A stretch of DNA of 64,000 bases from Oscillatoriales cyanobacterium (GTDB lineage Bacteria > Cyanobacteriota > Cyanobacteriia > Cyanobacteriales > Microcoleaceae), in the NCBI GenBank assembly GCA_004292955.1, contig RDXX01000020.1, forward strand, positions 1 to 64,000. The letters run 5' to 3'. Made by a program: the position numbers and the translations under genes. Shown piece by piece: positions 1 through 9,600 of this stretch. Each line of letters begins with the position of its first letter. Positions within the stretch are counted from its first letter, which is position 1. Below the pieces are notes generated by a model. It saw only the letters and a program-made list of their open reading frames with translations, ran no database searches and was not told where the DNA came from.

Positions 1-198
1 CCAATTCCCAATTCCCAATTCCCAATTCCCAATTCCCAATTCCCAATTCCCAATTCCCAATTCCCAATTCCCAATTCCCAATTCCCAATTCCCAATTACC
101 AATTCCCAATTACCAATTACCAATTACCAATGCCCAATGCCCAATGCCCAATGCCCGATGACCAATGCCCAATGCCCAATGCCCTATGACCAATTAGC
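1..198. repeat. Heptanucleotide tandem repeat array
   Basis: The window opens with a 7-bp tandem repeat. The unit starts as CCAATTC, drifts to CCAATTA and then to CCAATGC, keeping the 7-bp period almost to the start of the kinase gene. It is a typical cyanobacterial short tandemly repeated sequence. No coding potential is credible on either strand. Confidence 0.9.
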
Positions 199-206
199 AA
201 ACCAAA

Positions 207-1649
207 ATGGAAGTTTACTGCACCCGCCCGGGCTGCCCGCGCCCTCAAAACAATTTTTCCGACCTCGATGACAGTTCCCTGCTGAAAACGGTGCAGCAAA
301 GGTATTGCAAGGCCTGTGGAATGCCCCTAATTTTGAGCGGGCGCTATTTGCCAGTCAGGTTGCTGGGTCAAGGCGGTTTTGGGGCGGCATTTTTGGCCAG
401 AGACCGCTATACTCCGGCGATGCGGCAGTGCGTTGCTAAACTTTTGCAGCCGTCGGCAAATATGACTCCGGCACAGCTAAAAATCGCTCAAACTCTGTTT
501 GAACGGGAAGCGGCGGTGCTGGAAGAACTGGGAAACGAACATTCGCAAATTCCGAGTTTGCTGGCGTTTTTTGAGCTGACTGTTCCGAGTTTGCAGCCTG
601 GGAAAAACGATCAGTTTTTCTATCTGGTTCAAGAATTTATTGACGGTCACAATTTGGAGGAAGAACTTGTTGTTAAAGGCAAGTTTTCGGAAGCGGAAAC
701 GATGGAGGTGCTGCGGGAAATTTTGAAGGTTCTCGATTTTGTACACTCGCGCGGTTCGATTCACCGGGATATTAAACCTGCTAATATTATGCGGGCTAAA
801 AGTGGTCGGCTTTATTTATTAGATTTTGGGGCTGTCAAACAGGTGACGCAAACTGCGGGTGCTTCTAAGGCTTCGACTGGTATTTATTCTTTGGGTTATG
901 CTCCGCCCGAACAGATGAACGGACAAGAGGTTTATCCCGCAACGGATTTTTATGCTTTGGCTGTGACTTGCATTACTTTGCTCAGCGGTTTGCAGCCGAC
1001 GGAATTGTTTGATAGTTATGAAAATGAGTGGAATTGGCGATCGCACGTACAGGTAAGCCCGCGTTTGGCTGAAGTTCTCGATCGAATGTTGTTACCGGCT
1101 CCCAGCCAGCGCTATCAATCGGCGATCGAGGTGGAAGCGGCTCTGAAATACAATTCTCAACAGCCTACGATGGTGGTGCAGCCGCCTCCCCAACCCACTC
1201 CGACCCCCCAACCAACTCAGCAGCCTCCTGTGCCTCCTGTGGTGGCGACTCCTCCGGGAAACCTGCAATCGGGGCCGCGAAGGGCTTTTTCGATTTGGGA
1301 TATTTTGGGTGGGGCTGCGTTTACGGGTTTTGAAGGGGGGTTGCTGGCGATCGCCCTGACGAGTTTGCTGCCGAATCCAAGTGTGAGTATCGGATTGTTG
1401 GGGATGATTGTCGGGGGGCTAATTTTCGGCCAGTACCGCAGGGCGATCGAGCAAACTGAGATGCTGATTATTAGTGCAGGTACTCTGGCTGTACTGTGGT
1501 TTTTCCCGGCTTTGCGCGCTGCTGTTACGATTTATCCAAATTCTCCTTTCACAGGCGTGTTGTTTGTGGGATGGTTGGCTGCTTTAGGGGCGATCGCGGC
1601 AACAGCTATTTTTCGCTTAATTTATAAGTTACTTTCTAATATTTTTTAA
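207..1649 (+). CDS. Ser/Thr protein kinase with N-terminal Cys cluster and C-terminal membrane segments
   Basis: Eukaryotic-type protein kinase of 480 residues that phosphorylates Ser/Thr on unknown partners. Seen: four N-terminal cysteines (C5, C10, C34, C37) arranged like a small zinc ribbon; a glycine-rich loop (GQGGFGAAF, about 54-62); catalytic HRDIKPAN near residue 186; DFG near 206; a Pro/Gln-rich linker at about 320-350; and two to three hydrophobic helices after residue 370, so the catalytic domain probably faces the cytoplasm from the membrane. The Cys cluster before the kinase domain is known from cyanobacterial SpkB-like kinases, where cysteines are linked to redox control; extending that role to this protein is inference. 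The ATG directly follows the repeat array, so the promoter must lie in or upstream of it. Confidence 0.9.
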   Translation: MEVYCTRPGCPRPQNNFSDLDDSSLLKTVQQRYCKACGMPLILSGRYLPVRLLGQGGFGAAFLARDRYTPAMRQCVAKLLQPSANMTPAQLKIAQTLFEREAAVLEELGNEHSQIPSLLAFFELTVPSLQPGKNDQFFYLVQEFIDGHNLEEELVVKGKFSEAETMEVLREILKVLDFVHSRGSIHRDIKPANIMRAKSGRLYLLDFGAVKQVTQTAGASKASTGIYSLGYAPPEQMNGQEVYPATDFYALAVTCITLLSGLQPTELFDSYENEWNWRSHVQVSPRLAEVLDRMLLPAPSQRYQSAIEVEAALKYNSQQPTMVVQPPPQPTPTPQPTQQPPVPPVVATPPGNLQSGPRRAFSIWDILGGAAFTGFEGGLLAIALTSLLPNPSVSIGLLGMIVGGLIFGQYRRAIEQTEMLIISAGTLAVLWFFPALRAAVTIYPNSPFTGVLFVGWLAALGAIAATAIFRLIYKLLSNIF

Positions 1650-1693
1650 GCCTCGCGGTACTCCCGCATTCTCGATCGCACTTCTTGCCTTAT

Positions 1694-1790
1694 TGTAAAC
1701 TTTTATTACAATTTTAACTTTGTAGCTTTAGATACAGAAATATCTAGTATAGTTATAAATAGGAACAAAAAGCAGCCCAAGATCGATCGA
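1694..1790 (+). promoter_or_regulatory. Probable promoter region of the small paralogue pair
   Basis: An AT-rich stretch holds an inverted repeat (ATTGTAA...TTACAAT) and TATAGT/TATAAA-like -10 candidates ending about 45 bases before the first small gene. An inverted repeat plus -10-like box is compatible with regulated transcription. The start site is not known. Confidence 0.35.
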
Positions 1791-1810
1791 GGAAAACGGA
1801 GGAACCGGAT

Positions 1811-2005
1811 ATGTCTACCGAAAATCAAGCCCGCTCTCTGATGATGCGCCACCACCAAATGGTGAAGAACCGGCAGCAATCCATGCTCAACCGCACCGCC
1901 AGCGAAGTCGGAATGGAAAATACTCACTACTGGGGCCACATTCAAGGCAAGCCGCAGCCCAGCCTTCAAGCCAGTTACGATCGCAGCAACGCCACCATGA
2001 GCTAA
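1811..2005 (+). CDS. Small conserved hypothetical protein, paralogue A
   Basis: A 64-residue protein I cannot assign to a function. It has a strong GGAGG ribosome binding site before the ATG. The N-terminal 34 residues are basic and polar and contain the block ARSLMMRH and the block KNRQ.SML. Twenty-four of these 34 positions are identical in the next gene. The C-terminal 30 residues are unique to this copy, rich in Gln, Ser and His, with no hydrophobic segment, so the protein should be soluble. Co-transcription with paralogue B is likely since the gap is 66 bases and contains no terminator-like hairpin. Confidence 0.75.
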   Translation: MSTENQARSLMMRHHQMVKNRQQSMLNRTASEVGMENTHYWGHIQGKPQPSLQASYDRSNATMS

Positions 2006-2071
2006 GGCAAAGCTCAATTAATTTCCCCAATTGCCCGCAAACCTATTACCTACATTTGGAGAAAACCAGTG

Positions 2072-2212
2072 ATGTCTACCCAACAACAAGCGCGCAGTCT
2101 GATGATGCGCCACCAACACCTCATCAAAAACCGTCAGGAATCTATGCTGAGCCGCGCGGCTGCTGAAGTTGGTTTAGATATTGGTTTTGCGGCGAGTGTC
2201 GATCGCAAATAA
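2072..2212 (+). CDS. Small conserved hypothetical protein, paralogue B
   Basis: A 46-residue protein starting at an ATG preceded by GGAG. Its N-terminus matches the preceding small protein through ARSLMMRH, KNRQ and EVG, then it ends in a short divergent tail (GLDIGFAASVDRK). The conservation of the block in a tandem copy, the good ribosome site and the clean stop support a real gene. It looks like a local duplication followed by loss or replacement of the tail. Function unknown. Confidence 0.7.
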   Translation: MSTQQQARSLMMRHQHLIKNRQESMLSRAAAEVGLDIGFAASVDRK

Positions 2213-2401
2213 CTCGTTTTTTCAACAGCGAGATAGTTGAATCGAGTTTGTTGTTTGCCAGCTAAAAATTAATAATGACAGTTACAAAATCGTCGCGACT
2301 TGTTCTTGAGTTAGATCTCTACAGAATAAGTCGCGATTAGTTTTAGGGAATTGATTTAACACAAATAATGAAATATAATAGACCTCTTGCAAAAATAGTT
2401 A

Positions 2402-2465
2402 GGACGGGCTAGAAGCCCATCCCACAAAAATCTTTTTTCTTGTGGGATGGGCTTCTAGCCCGTCC
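2402..2465. repeat. Palindromic repeat, 25-bp perfect arms
   Basis: Perfect inverted repeat: arms 2402-2426 and 2441-2465 around a T-rich loop. The left flank carries CTCTTGCAAAA, the same motif that bounds a nested element near 20400 and 20520. The rest of the 2213-2723 gap is AT-rich and I see no gene in it. Confidence 0.85.
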
Positions 2466-2639
2466 CAAAATTTGGTTGTTTCCGGTTGCATCGGAATGAT
2501 TTAACCACAGAGGCCGCAGAGAACACAGAGAGAGAATAGAGAGATTAATAATTCCAATGCTACAGGATTTGAGATCGCGCATCGGGGAAAGAACGATTAA
2601 ACGACAAAAAAACAACTCATTGATTCGTCATTTGTTGGC

Positions 2640-2676
2640 AATCTAAAATCTAAAATCTAAAATCTAAAATCTAAAA
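2640..2676. repeat. Heptanucleotide repeat AATCTAA
   Basis: Five units of a 7-bp repeat just upstream of argJ. A shorter version of the same unit occurs near 47705. Confidence 0.85.
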
Positions 2677-2723
2677 TGATATAATCCCCTCTCAATAGAA
2701 TAGAACGCTCTAGGGAGGTCATC

Positions 2724-3965
2724 ATGTCGGACTGGAAGGAAATTGGCGGCGGAGTTACAGCACCGAGAGGATATCGAGCATCGGGAATTACAGCGGGTTT
2801 GAAGCCTTCTGGCTTGCCGGATTTAAGTTTAATTTTGTCAGAGGTGGACGCGATCGCCGCGGGAGTCTTCACCACATCCACAGTCCGGGCTGCTTGCGTG
2901 GACTACTGCCGCCAGCGCTTGCAAGCTAAACCCAGCGCCAAAGCAATTTTGTGCAATGCCGGACAAGCAAATGCTGCTACTGGCGAATTAGGTTTAGCAG
3001 ATGCCCTCGAAAGCGCGAAATTGTTGGGCGAAGCGCTGAATATTCCTTCAGAATCGATTCTTTTGGCATCCACTGGCGTGATCGGGCAGCGGATTAAAAT
3101 GGAGCCGCTGAGGGCGGGAATTCCGCGATTGGTTGCTGAGGCCTCGGAAACTGGTTCTGATGCGGCTGCTAAGGCTATTTGTACGACTGATTTAGTGCCG
3201 AAAACGATCGCCCTGGAAACCATGTTTGGCGATCGTCCCGTGCGTATCGGCGGCATTTGCAAAGGTTCGGGAATGATTCACCCGAATATGGCAACAATGC
3301 TGGCATTTGTAACGTGTGATGCAGCAGTGTCGTCACATTTGTGGCAGGAAATGCTGACTCGGGCGGCAAACAGAAGTTTCAATCAAATTACTGTTGACGG
3401 CGATACCAGTACCAACGATTCGCTAATTGCTTTGACTAACGGCCAATCCCGCACGCCTGCGATTACAGAAAAGGGCGCGGATGCTGAAAAATTAGAGGCG
3501 ATGCTAACAGAAGTTTGCGTGCATTTGGCAAAGGCGATCGCCCGTGACGGCGAAGGTGCAACTTGTTTGGTGGAAGTACAAGTTAGTGGCGCCGCCGACG
3601 AAGTTTCTGCGAGTAAAATTGCCAAAACAATCGTCGGTTCTTCTTTGGTGAAAGCTGCTATTTTTGGACGCGATCCGAATTGGGGAAGAATTGCGGCGGC
3701 GGCGGGGCGCGCGGGCGTTGCTTTTGAACAAGAGAATTTGCGGATTCAATTGGGAGATTTTTTGATGATGGAAAACGGACAGCCGAAGGAGTTCGATAAA
3801 TCTGCTGCGAGTAATTATATGAAGGCTGCTGCTGCTGGTGAATATCTGAAGGAAGACACGGTTTTAATTCAGGTTGCTGTCGGGAATGGCGGCGGTTTCG
3901 CGAAGGCTTGGGGATGCGATTTGAGTTACGACTACGTGAAGATTAATGCGGAGTATACGACTTAA
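2724..3965 (+). CDS. argJ: Bifunctional glutamate N-acetyltransferase / amino-acid acetyltransferase
   Basis: ArgJ of 413 residues, the normal length. It transfers the acetyl group from N-acetylornithine to glutamate (and can use acetyl-CoA), closing the acetyl cycle of arginine synthesis in the cytoplasm. Seen: the autoprocessing site HPNMATMLAF, where cleavage between Ala and Thr exposes the nucleophilic Thr of the beta subunit; the oxyanion-type motif STGVIG; and the C-terminal DPNWGRI block. The start has an upstream AGGGAGG ribosome site. No other arginine gene is adjacent. Confidence 0.97.
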   Translation: MSDWKEIGGGVTAPRGYRASGITAGLKPSGLPDLSLILSEVDAIAAGVFTTSTVRAACVDYCRQRLQAKPSAKAILCNAGQANAATGELGLADALESAKLLGEALNIPSESILLASTGVIGQRIKMEPLRAGIPRLVAEASETGSDAAAKAICTTDLVPKTIALETMFGDRPVRIGGICKGSGMIHPNMATMLAFVTCDAAVSSHLWQEMLTRAANRSFNQITVDGDTSTNDSLIALTNGQSRTPAITEKGADAEKLEAMLTEVCVHLAKAIARDGEGATCLVEVQVSGAADEVSASKIAKTIVGSSLVKAAIFGRDPNWGRIAAAAGRAGVAFEQENLRIQLGDFLMMENGQPKEFDKSAASNYMKAAAAGEYLKEDTVLIQVAVGNGGGFAKAWGCDLSYDYVKINAEYTT

Positions 3966-3984
3966 GGGCGATCGTAATTTCAGA

Positions 3985-4056
3985 AGCCCGGGCGGTTGCA
4001 AACTGTGCATCCACAGCCCGGGCGGTTGAAATCGCGGCGACACAGCCCGGGCGGTT
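3985..4056. repeat. Three copies of a 13-bp GC-rich repeat
   Basis: The motif AGCCCGGGCGGTT occurs at 3985, 4015 and 4044 in the gap after argJ. Its core is itself a palindrome (CCCGGG). Confidence 0.8.
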
Positions 4057-4084
4057 GAAAGAGACTGATTCCTCTAATTCTCAA

Positions 4085-4654
4085 TCAAACCATCGGCAAA
4101 CTCAGCACAAATCCAGGCAACACATCTTCGCCGGACAAACTAACCGGAAACTGTACAATTTCCACCTCACGATTAGCGCGATAAATTTCCACTTGTTCGT
4201 CTTGAGGATTAATCAACCAACCCAAACGCAAACCGCTATTGATATATTCCTGCATTTTCTCCTGAAGTGGCTTTAGCGGGTCTGTACGCGATCGCAATTC
4301 TATGACAAAATCAGGACAAATCGGCGGAAACTTCTCCCTTTGTTCATCAGTTAAAGCCGACCATCTTTCCAAGCTAACCCAAGCCGCATCAGGAGATCTG
4401 TCTCCATTATTAGGCAAGCGAAAAATAGTTGAAGAACTAAACACTATCCCTAGCTGAGTTCGTTGATTCCACATCCAGACTAAGCCAATTAAATTGGCTT
4501 CTCGATTGCCGCTGACTCCGCCTACTGGTGACATAATAATGATTTCCCCTTTCGTTGTCCGTTCAAATTGCCAATCTCGATTCATCTGGCATAAACGGTA
4601 AAACTGTTCGTCTGTTAACTCGACACTATCTAAGTTTAAAGTAACGGTTGTCAT
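4085..4654 (-). CDS. Uma2-family (DUF820) restriction-endonuclease-like protein
   Basis: A 189-residue protein of the Uma2 family, PD-(D/E)xK-fold putative nucleases hugely expanded in cyanobacteria; their role is unsettled. Seen: the family opening with LTDEQFYRLCQ, IIMSPVGG, the acidic site residues in PDAAW and PDFVIELRS, and KMQEYINSG before the C-terminal beta strands. I chose the internal start (MTTVTLNLD) because it has AGAGG seven bases upstream; the longer frame adds 26 charged residues unlike the family. It stands alone, convergent with argJ. Confidence 0.88.
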   Translation of the reverse strand: MTTVTLNLDSVELTDEQFYRLCQMNRDWQFERTTKGEIIIMSPVGGVSGNREANLIGLVWMWNQRTQLGIVFSSSTIFRLPNNGDRSPDAAWVSLERWSALTDEQREKFPPICPDFVIELRSRTDPLKPLQEKMQEYINSGLRLGWLINPQDEQVEIYRANREVEIVQFPVSLSGEDVLPGFVLSLPMV

Positions 4655-4778
4655 TTTATTACCTCTCTTCTCTTCTCTTCTTCTCTCTTCAGTCCGCGCA
4701 GGCGGACTTTGTTTGATAAGAAGCGATTTCAATCGCCGATTGCTGCGCCGATTCCTCTAAAATCGCCGCTAATCTATT

Positions 4779-6149
4779 TTAGCGCCATTTCTTGCCTATC
4801 ATTATCAGGACGATCGCACCTGCTACAATTCCCAAACCCATACTCAACCCAAAAACTACATTCACATTTATCGGATTTGTGGGGCTGGCAGGACTCCTAA
4901 TTTGACTAGCATAAACGCTGGCGGCTACCCCGCTGGTGCCAATTCCCACACCAACAGCCCCAATCGTAACATTCAAAGTGCGATCGCTCTTAGCCCTCTC
5001 AATCTCAATAATCCCCTCAATCGTCTGAATCGCATTTTCCAACAACCTCAAACCCGCACTCAAACTCCGATTATCCGCCGCCACTTGCCAAACATACTTC
5101 TCCTTAGCAAAATCGCTGAAACTGGCCATAAACTTGAAAGCTTCAGCATCACTTCCCATATCCTCACCGATAGTTTCCAACCGTCTTTTATAATTTTTAA
5201 GATTAGTTTTGATTGTATTTTCTTGCTCTTCCAATCTGCTAATATAATTAGCATAAACCGAGAAGATTGTCAAGGAATCAACCAAACTTTGCTGCAATTC
5301 TTTCAAGTCAACTTTCGGCGCATTCACCTGTTGCGGTAATTGCTGAACAATGTCTTGAATCGTCCGCGAAGCATCTTTCAAATCAGCCTTAAGTTGGCGG
5401 CTTTGAGTGTAAGCCCAAATCACCTTATTGCGGAAGGCAAACAATCGCATTAGATGCACATAAAGTTTAGCGACAGTCTTGCTAATATCGGCAATTGATT
5501 GACCATTATTGTAAGGAAACAAGCAAATTAAGACATGATAATTTTGACTGATATTGCCCCTATCCCCCGGTGGTAGCCACAATTCGTAAAAATCAGCACC
5601 TAAAAATTTACCCTCAGCTTTTAAGTCTCTCTCCCATTTAGCATTGGGGAATAGATTCAGTTTACTATAGCAATTTTTAGCAGTTGCTAAAGCATCTTGG
5701 TCATTAGCAGTCAATTGTCCCCAAACCAGCCAACTTTGACCAATTGTCGCAGGTGGATTGACACGGGAAATTACTTGTTGTTTCAGCCATTCCAAACAGT
5801 CAATTTCTTTCGGTTTAAATGTGTTTTCCTTGTCGGATTCGATTTTGCCAGACAAGTCAAATTGTGCCGCATAAGTATCGCCGATTTTGACGGGATAAGC
5901 GTAGCCATCGAGGGGAGACTCAAATGCTGCTAATTTTTTGTCGCCCAGTAACTCGATATACTCAGCAGTTTCTGTTTCACCTTGCTTGAGTTTTGCTAAT
6001 TTTGGCGCAGAGATGTTGTCGCCATAAATCTTTTGCCAAAACTGTGCGCGATTTTGGCTAATCTTCTCCTCATTTTGCCCGATACCGTCTGCTAAATCGT
6101 AGACAAACAAATCGACAGTCGGGTAGATTAGCCAATTTTCCTTACTCAT
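4779..6149 (-). CDS. Coiled-coil protein with two C-terminal membrane helices, third gene of the TPR-CHAT operon
   Basis: A 456-residue protein I cannot assign to a named family. The N-terminal half is globular with no motif I recognise. From about residue 235 to 375 it is predicted helical with heptad-like Leu/Ile spacing. It ends with two hydrophobic helices (about 385-405 and 425-450) separated by a short polar loop, and a basic tail GKKWR. That topology resembles CorA-type channels, but the GMN signature is absent. Either of two starts (MVLSMSKENW or MSKENW) overlaps the preceding gene; I took the second. Position at the end of a tight CHAT-protease operon makes a membrane effector or protease substrate plausible; that is inference. 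Confidence 0.75.
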   Translation of the reverse strand: MSKENWLIYPTVDLFVYDLADGIGQNEEKISQNRAQFWQKIYGDNISAPKLAKLKQGETETAEYIELLGDKKLAAFESPLDGYAYPVKIGDTYAAQFDLSGKIESDKENTFKPKEIDCLEWLKQQVISRVNPPATIGQSWLVWGQLTANDQDALATAKNCYSKLNLFPNAKWERDLKAEGKFLGADFYELWLPPGDRGNISQNYHVLICLFPYNNGQSIADISKTVAKLYVHLMRLFAFRNKVIWAYTQSRQLKADLKDASRTIQDIVQQLPQQVNAPKVDLKELQQSLVDSLTIFSVYANYISRLEEQENTIKTNLKNYKRRLETIGEDMGSDAEAFKFMASFSDFAKEKYVWQVAADNRSLSAGLRLLENAIQTIEGIIEIERAKSDRTLNVTIGAVGVGIGTSGVAASVYASQIRSPASPTNPINVNVVFGLSMGLGIVAGAIVLIMIGKKWR

Positions 6150-6606
6150 GGACAAAACCATCTGGGCTTAACAATAAGATTGTATCTCGACTTGCTTGCA
6201 CAGAGTCCCCAGCTTGCAAAATCTTTCTGAGGAATCCTCCAAACCCGCGCGGCTCGATTTTTTCTTCGATTTTCTTGATGATTCTTGGCAAATTTGTCAA
6301 GTCGCTGATGTCACTAGCACTGTTATCAGTTTCAATATTAGTAGTGTTGTTTATTTCAGATTCAGCATCCGGTAAAACATCTAATCCTTTGCTGCGTTCG
6401 TTGCTATGATTCACTAACCAAGTGTCAGCTTCTTCATAGGCGGCTAGCAGAGGTGGATGCAATTCGGCAAGTCTTGCAATATCGATAATCGTGAAAGCTT
6501 CACCGATTTTATTGCACTCGGATTGGACGGCTGCGGGCAAAGGTTCAGTCTGTTGGACTAGGGCGATAATAAAAGCTTTGAAAATCTCGTTTTGCGTGTC
6601 TTTCAT
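6142..6606 (-). CDS. 154-residue protein, second gene of the TPR-CHAT operon
   Basis: A small acidic protein of unknown function. The N-terminal 75 residues look like a compact helical domain (FKAFIIALVQQ, LAELHPPLLAAYEEAD), followed by a polar Asn/Ser/Asp-rich linker and a short conserved-looking C-terminal block (GGFLRKILQAGDSV). Its ATG overlaps the stop of the CHAT gene by four bases and its end overlaps the next gene, so all three are translationally coupled. The helical N-domain could be an adaptor of the effector-associated type found beside CHAT and caspase-like proteases; I cannot show this by sequence alone. Confidence 0.7.
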   Translation of the reverse strand: MKDTQNEIFKAFIIALVQQTEPLPAAVQSECNKIGEAFTIIDIARLAELHPPLLAAYEEADTWLVNHSNERSKGLDVLPDAESEINNTTNIETDNSASDISDLTNLPRIIKKIEEKIEPRGFGGFLRKILQAGDSVQASRDTILLLSPDGFVHE

Positions 6607-9600
6607 AATCCTGTGATGGTGAAAGCAGCCCAGTAGTAGGGATGCTGATAGGGTTGATCTAATTCCATTGTAGCTAATGCTTGGCGATTCGTGTTAAAGA
6701 ATCGGCGTAGCATAAATTCAACTTCAGAAAGTTCGGGGCTGTTTGCGGAAATCTTGTCAATTTCCCCTTGATACCAGGTGGCTAAATCCTCGCGGGTGGC
6801 TTCTCGCAGCCATTTTTGAGCATTTGCTAAAGCCACGGGTAGAGAATCGCCGGCTTCTCGCCACCGTTGGTAAAAATAAATCATTAATAAGGTACTCGCA
6901 CCGGATTCTATGGGCCACAGGGTACTGACGACACAGCCAACTCCCGCGCGCATAAAACCGCTAGTCAATCCTACATATTCGGCGAGAATTGTTTGTTTGT
7001 CAGTCAATGCGGTTTCGCAGGCGGGAAGGCAGATTAATTCGTAGTTACTGAGGTTAAGTTGGATAATTTCTCTGACTGTTAATCGGTGGTTGCCACTTAG
7101 GTATAAAGTTGATTCTAAGGGATGATCAAAATTATAGCTGCCGTGGCCTGTGAAGTGAAAAATATTGTGTGGTTGTTGCAATAATGTTTCGACTTCATCG
7201 AGGGTGGCTGCGTCTTCTTCGAGTCGGGTGTAATTGTCGAACATTCGGCAAATAATTTCCGATTCGATTTCGGCGGCGGGGAGAGGGGCGAGTCTTTTTT
7301 GTTGGCCGTTTTTATCGGTAATTACGCTGTGGGGATTTTCGATACTGAGGATGGAGATGGAGGGCGGGCACGGGGGCACCGCCCCTACGGATTCGGGCGG
7401 GCAGGGCATAGAGGGCGGGCACGGGGGCACCGCCCCTACGGATGGATTATTTTGTTGTAGGGGCAATCCCCCCGTGGTTGCCCATTTCGGGGTAAACCGA
7501 TGTTGCAAACTAATCCCAACGGCGGCGCTAGGCAAATAACTCACCACAAAATCCCGACTAAACAAAGCATGAATCGGAAAGCGGTGCAAGTCCCGGTGCG
7601 GAATCAAAATCAACTCCGTAATTCCCTCTAATTGCTGTTCAATCACATCAATTTTCAATATTTCCTTGAGTCGTGCAAATTTACTTGCCATTTCCGCACG
7701 CCAAGGATGATTTACTTGACTGGTTTTCTCCTTAGATTGATAATCGGTGTATTGTTGATTCCACTCCTTCACCCATTTTTCAAATTCATCGGGAAAATCG
7801 CTGAAACAGGTTTCTGGAGACAACAAGCCATCGGATTTAATGATGAATGTTGTCAGGGATGCGTCGCTGAGATGCCAGTAAATGGCGGCTGTTGTGGGAT
7901 TGAGGAGTTGCTGAATTTGTGCGTGAGTGACTGTCTCTTCTGTTTTGTAATCGGGAATTGGCAAGGCATCCAGCAGCCAAGATAGGCAGACATTTTTATC
8001 GGTTTCTGCTGTGGCTAAGGCTTGGGCAAATTGCCCGGATTGGATGAATATATTTACGGTTAACTGTTCAAAGCTAACTAATTTGTCGGTGAGTTGCTGT
8101 TGGGTGATTTGGGAATAGTTTTGCTGTTTCAGCAAGCGGTGCAATAAATCCGTTGCATCTCGCTGTAATTTATTGGCTTCGTCAGTTTGTTTTAGGCTAA
8201 CTAAGGTTTTGATTAAATTCTGTAATACTTGTAGATGCAGTTGCAGGAAAGTATCTTTGGTTAGAGTTTTGAGTGCTTCTTGGTAGCTGGTGGTGGCTTT
8301 ATTCCAATAGGTGTTGGGAGAATTGAGTTTTCCTCGACTATAATGAGCATCTCCTAGTGCTTGATGCAGTTCTCCATATCCTTCGGGATGGGTCTTTTGT
8401 CGGCAATATTCTAAGCCTGCTTTTAATGTTAATATTTGTCCTTCGTAGCCGCGCTGTTTCAGGTTGTGAGTTATGAGAGTTCTGGTAACAGGTGGAGATT
8501 TAGGGAATTTTGCTTGTAAGATTTCATAAACTAGCAGCCTATGTTTAGGTGCATATTTGACTGCTATACTCCGGTTAATCCAGGATGAGTCATCATCTGG
8601 TTTGATTTCTAAGGCTTTGTCGAAGGAGGCGATCCCCTCTTCATATCTGTTTAAATAATAGCAAAGTATCATACCTCTGCTGTTCCAGGCTCGGTCATAA
8701 TCTGGTTTGAATTCTAAGGCTTTGTCGTAGGAGGCGATCGCCTCTTCAAGCCTGCCTAAATTACGCAGTGCGATGCCCCGATTGTACCAGGCTCCGTCAT
8801 CATCTGGTTTGAATTTTAAGGCTTTGTCGTAGGAGGCGATCGCTTCTTCTAGTCTGCCTAAATCACTCAGTATAATGCCCCTATCGTACCAGGCAACGTG
8901 AAAATCTGGTTTGATTTCTAAGGCTTTGTCGTAGGAGGCGATCGCATCTTCAAGCAAGCCTAAATTACGCAGTGCGATGCCCCGATTGTACCAAGCAACG
9001 TGAAAGTCTAGTTTGAATTCTAAGGCTTTGTCGTAGGAGGCGATCGCATCTTCAAGCAAGCCTAAATTATCCAGTGCACCGCCCCGATTGTACCAGGCTT
9101 GGTGAAAATCTTGTTTGAATTCTAAAGCTTTGTCGTAGGAGGCGATCGCTTCTTCCAAGAAGCCTAAATTATGCAGTGCACTGCCCCGATTGTTCCAGGC
9201 TGCGTCATCATCTGGTTTGATTTTTAAGGCTTTGTCGTAGGAGGCGATCGCATCTTCAAGCAAGCCTAAATCATTCAGTGTACGGCCCCGATTGCTCCAG
9301 GCTGCGTCATCATCTGGTTTGATTTCTAAGGCTTTGTCGTAGGAGGCGATCGCATCTTCAAGCAAGCCTAAATTACGCAGTGCAATGCCCCGATTGTACC
9401 AAGCAACGTGAAAGTCTAGTTTGAATTCTAAGGCTTTGTCGTAGGAGGCGGTCGCATCTTCAAGCCTGCCTAATTTACCCAGTGCATTGCCCCGAGTACC
9501 CCAGGCAAAGTGATAGTCTGATTTAATTTGTAAGGCTTTATCGCAGGAGGTGATCGCATCTTCTAGCCTGCCTAAATCATACAGTACAACGCCCCGATTG

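Noticed and set aside
2409-2615. 68-codon minus-strand frame after the small paralogue pair
   Set aside because: It reads through a perfect palindromic repeat, so it is not a gene.
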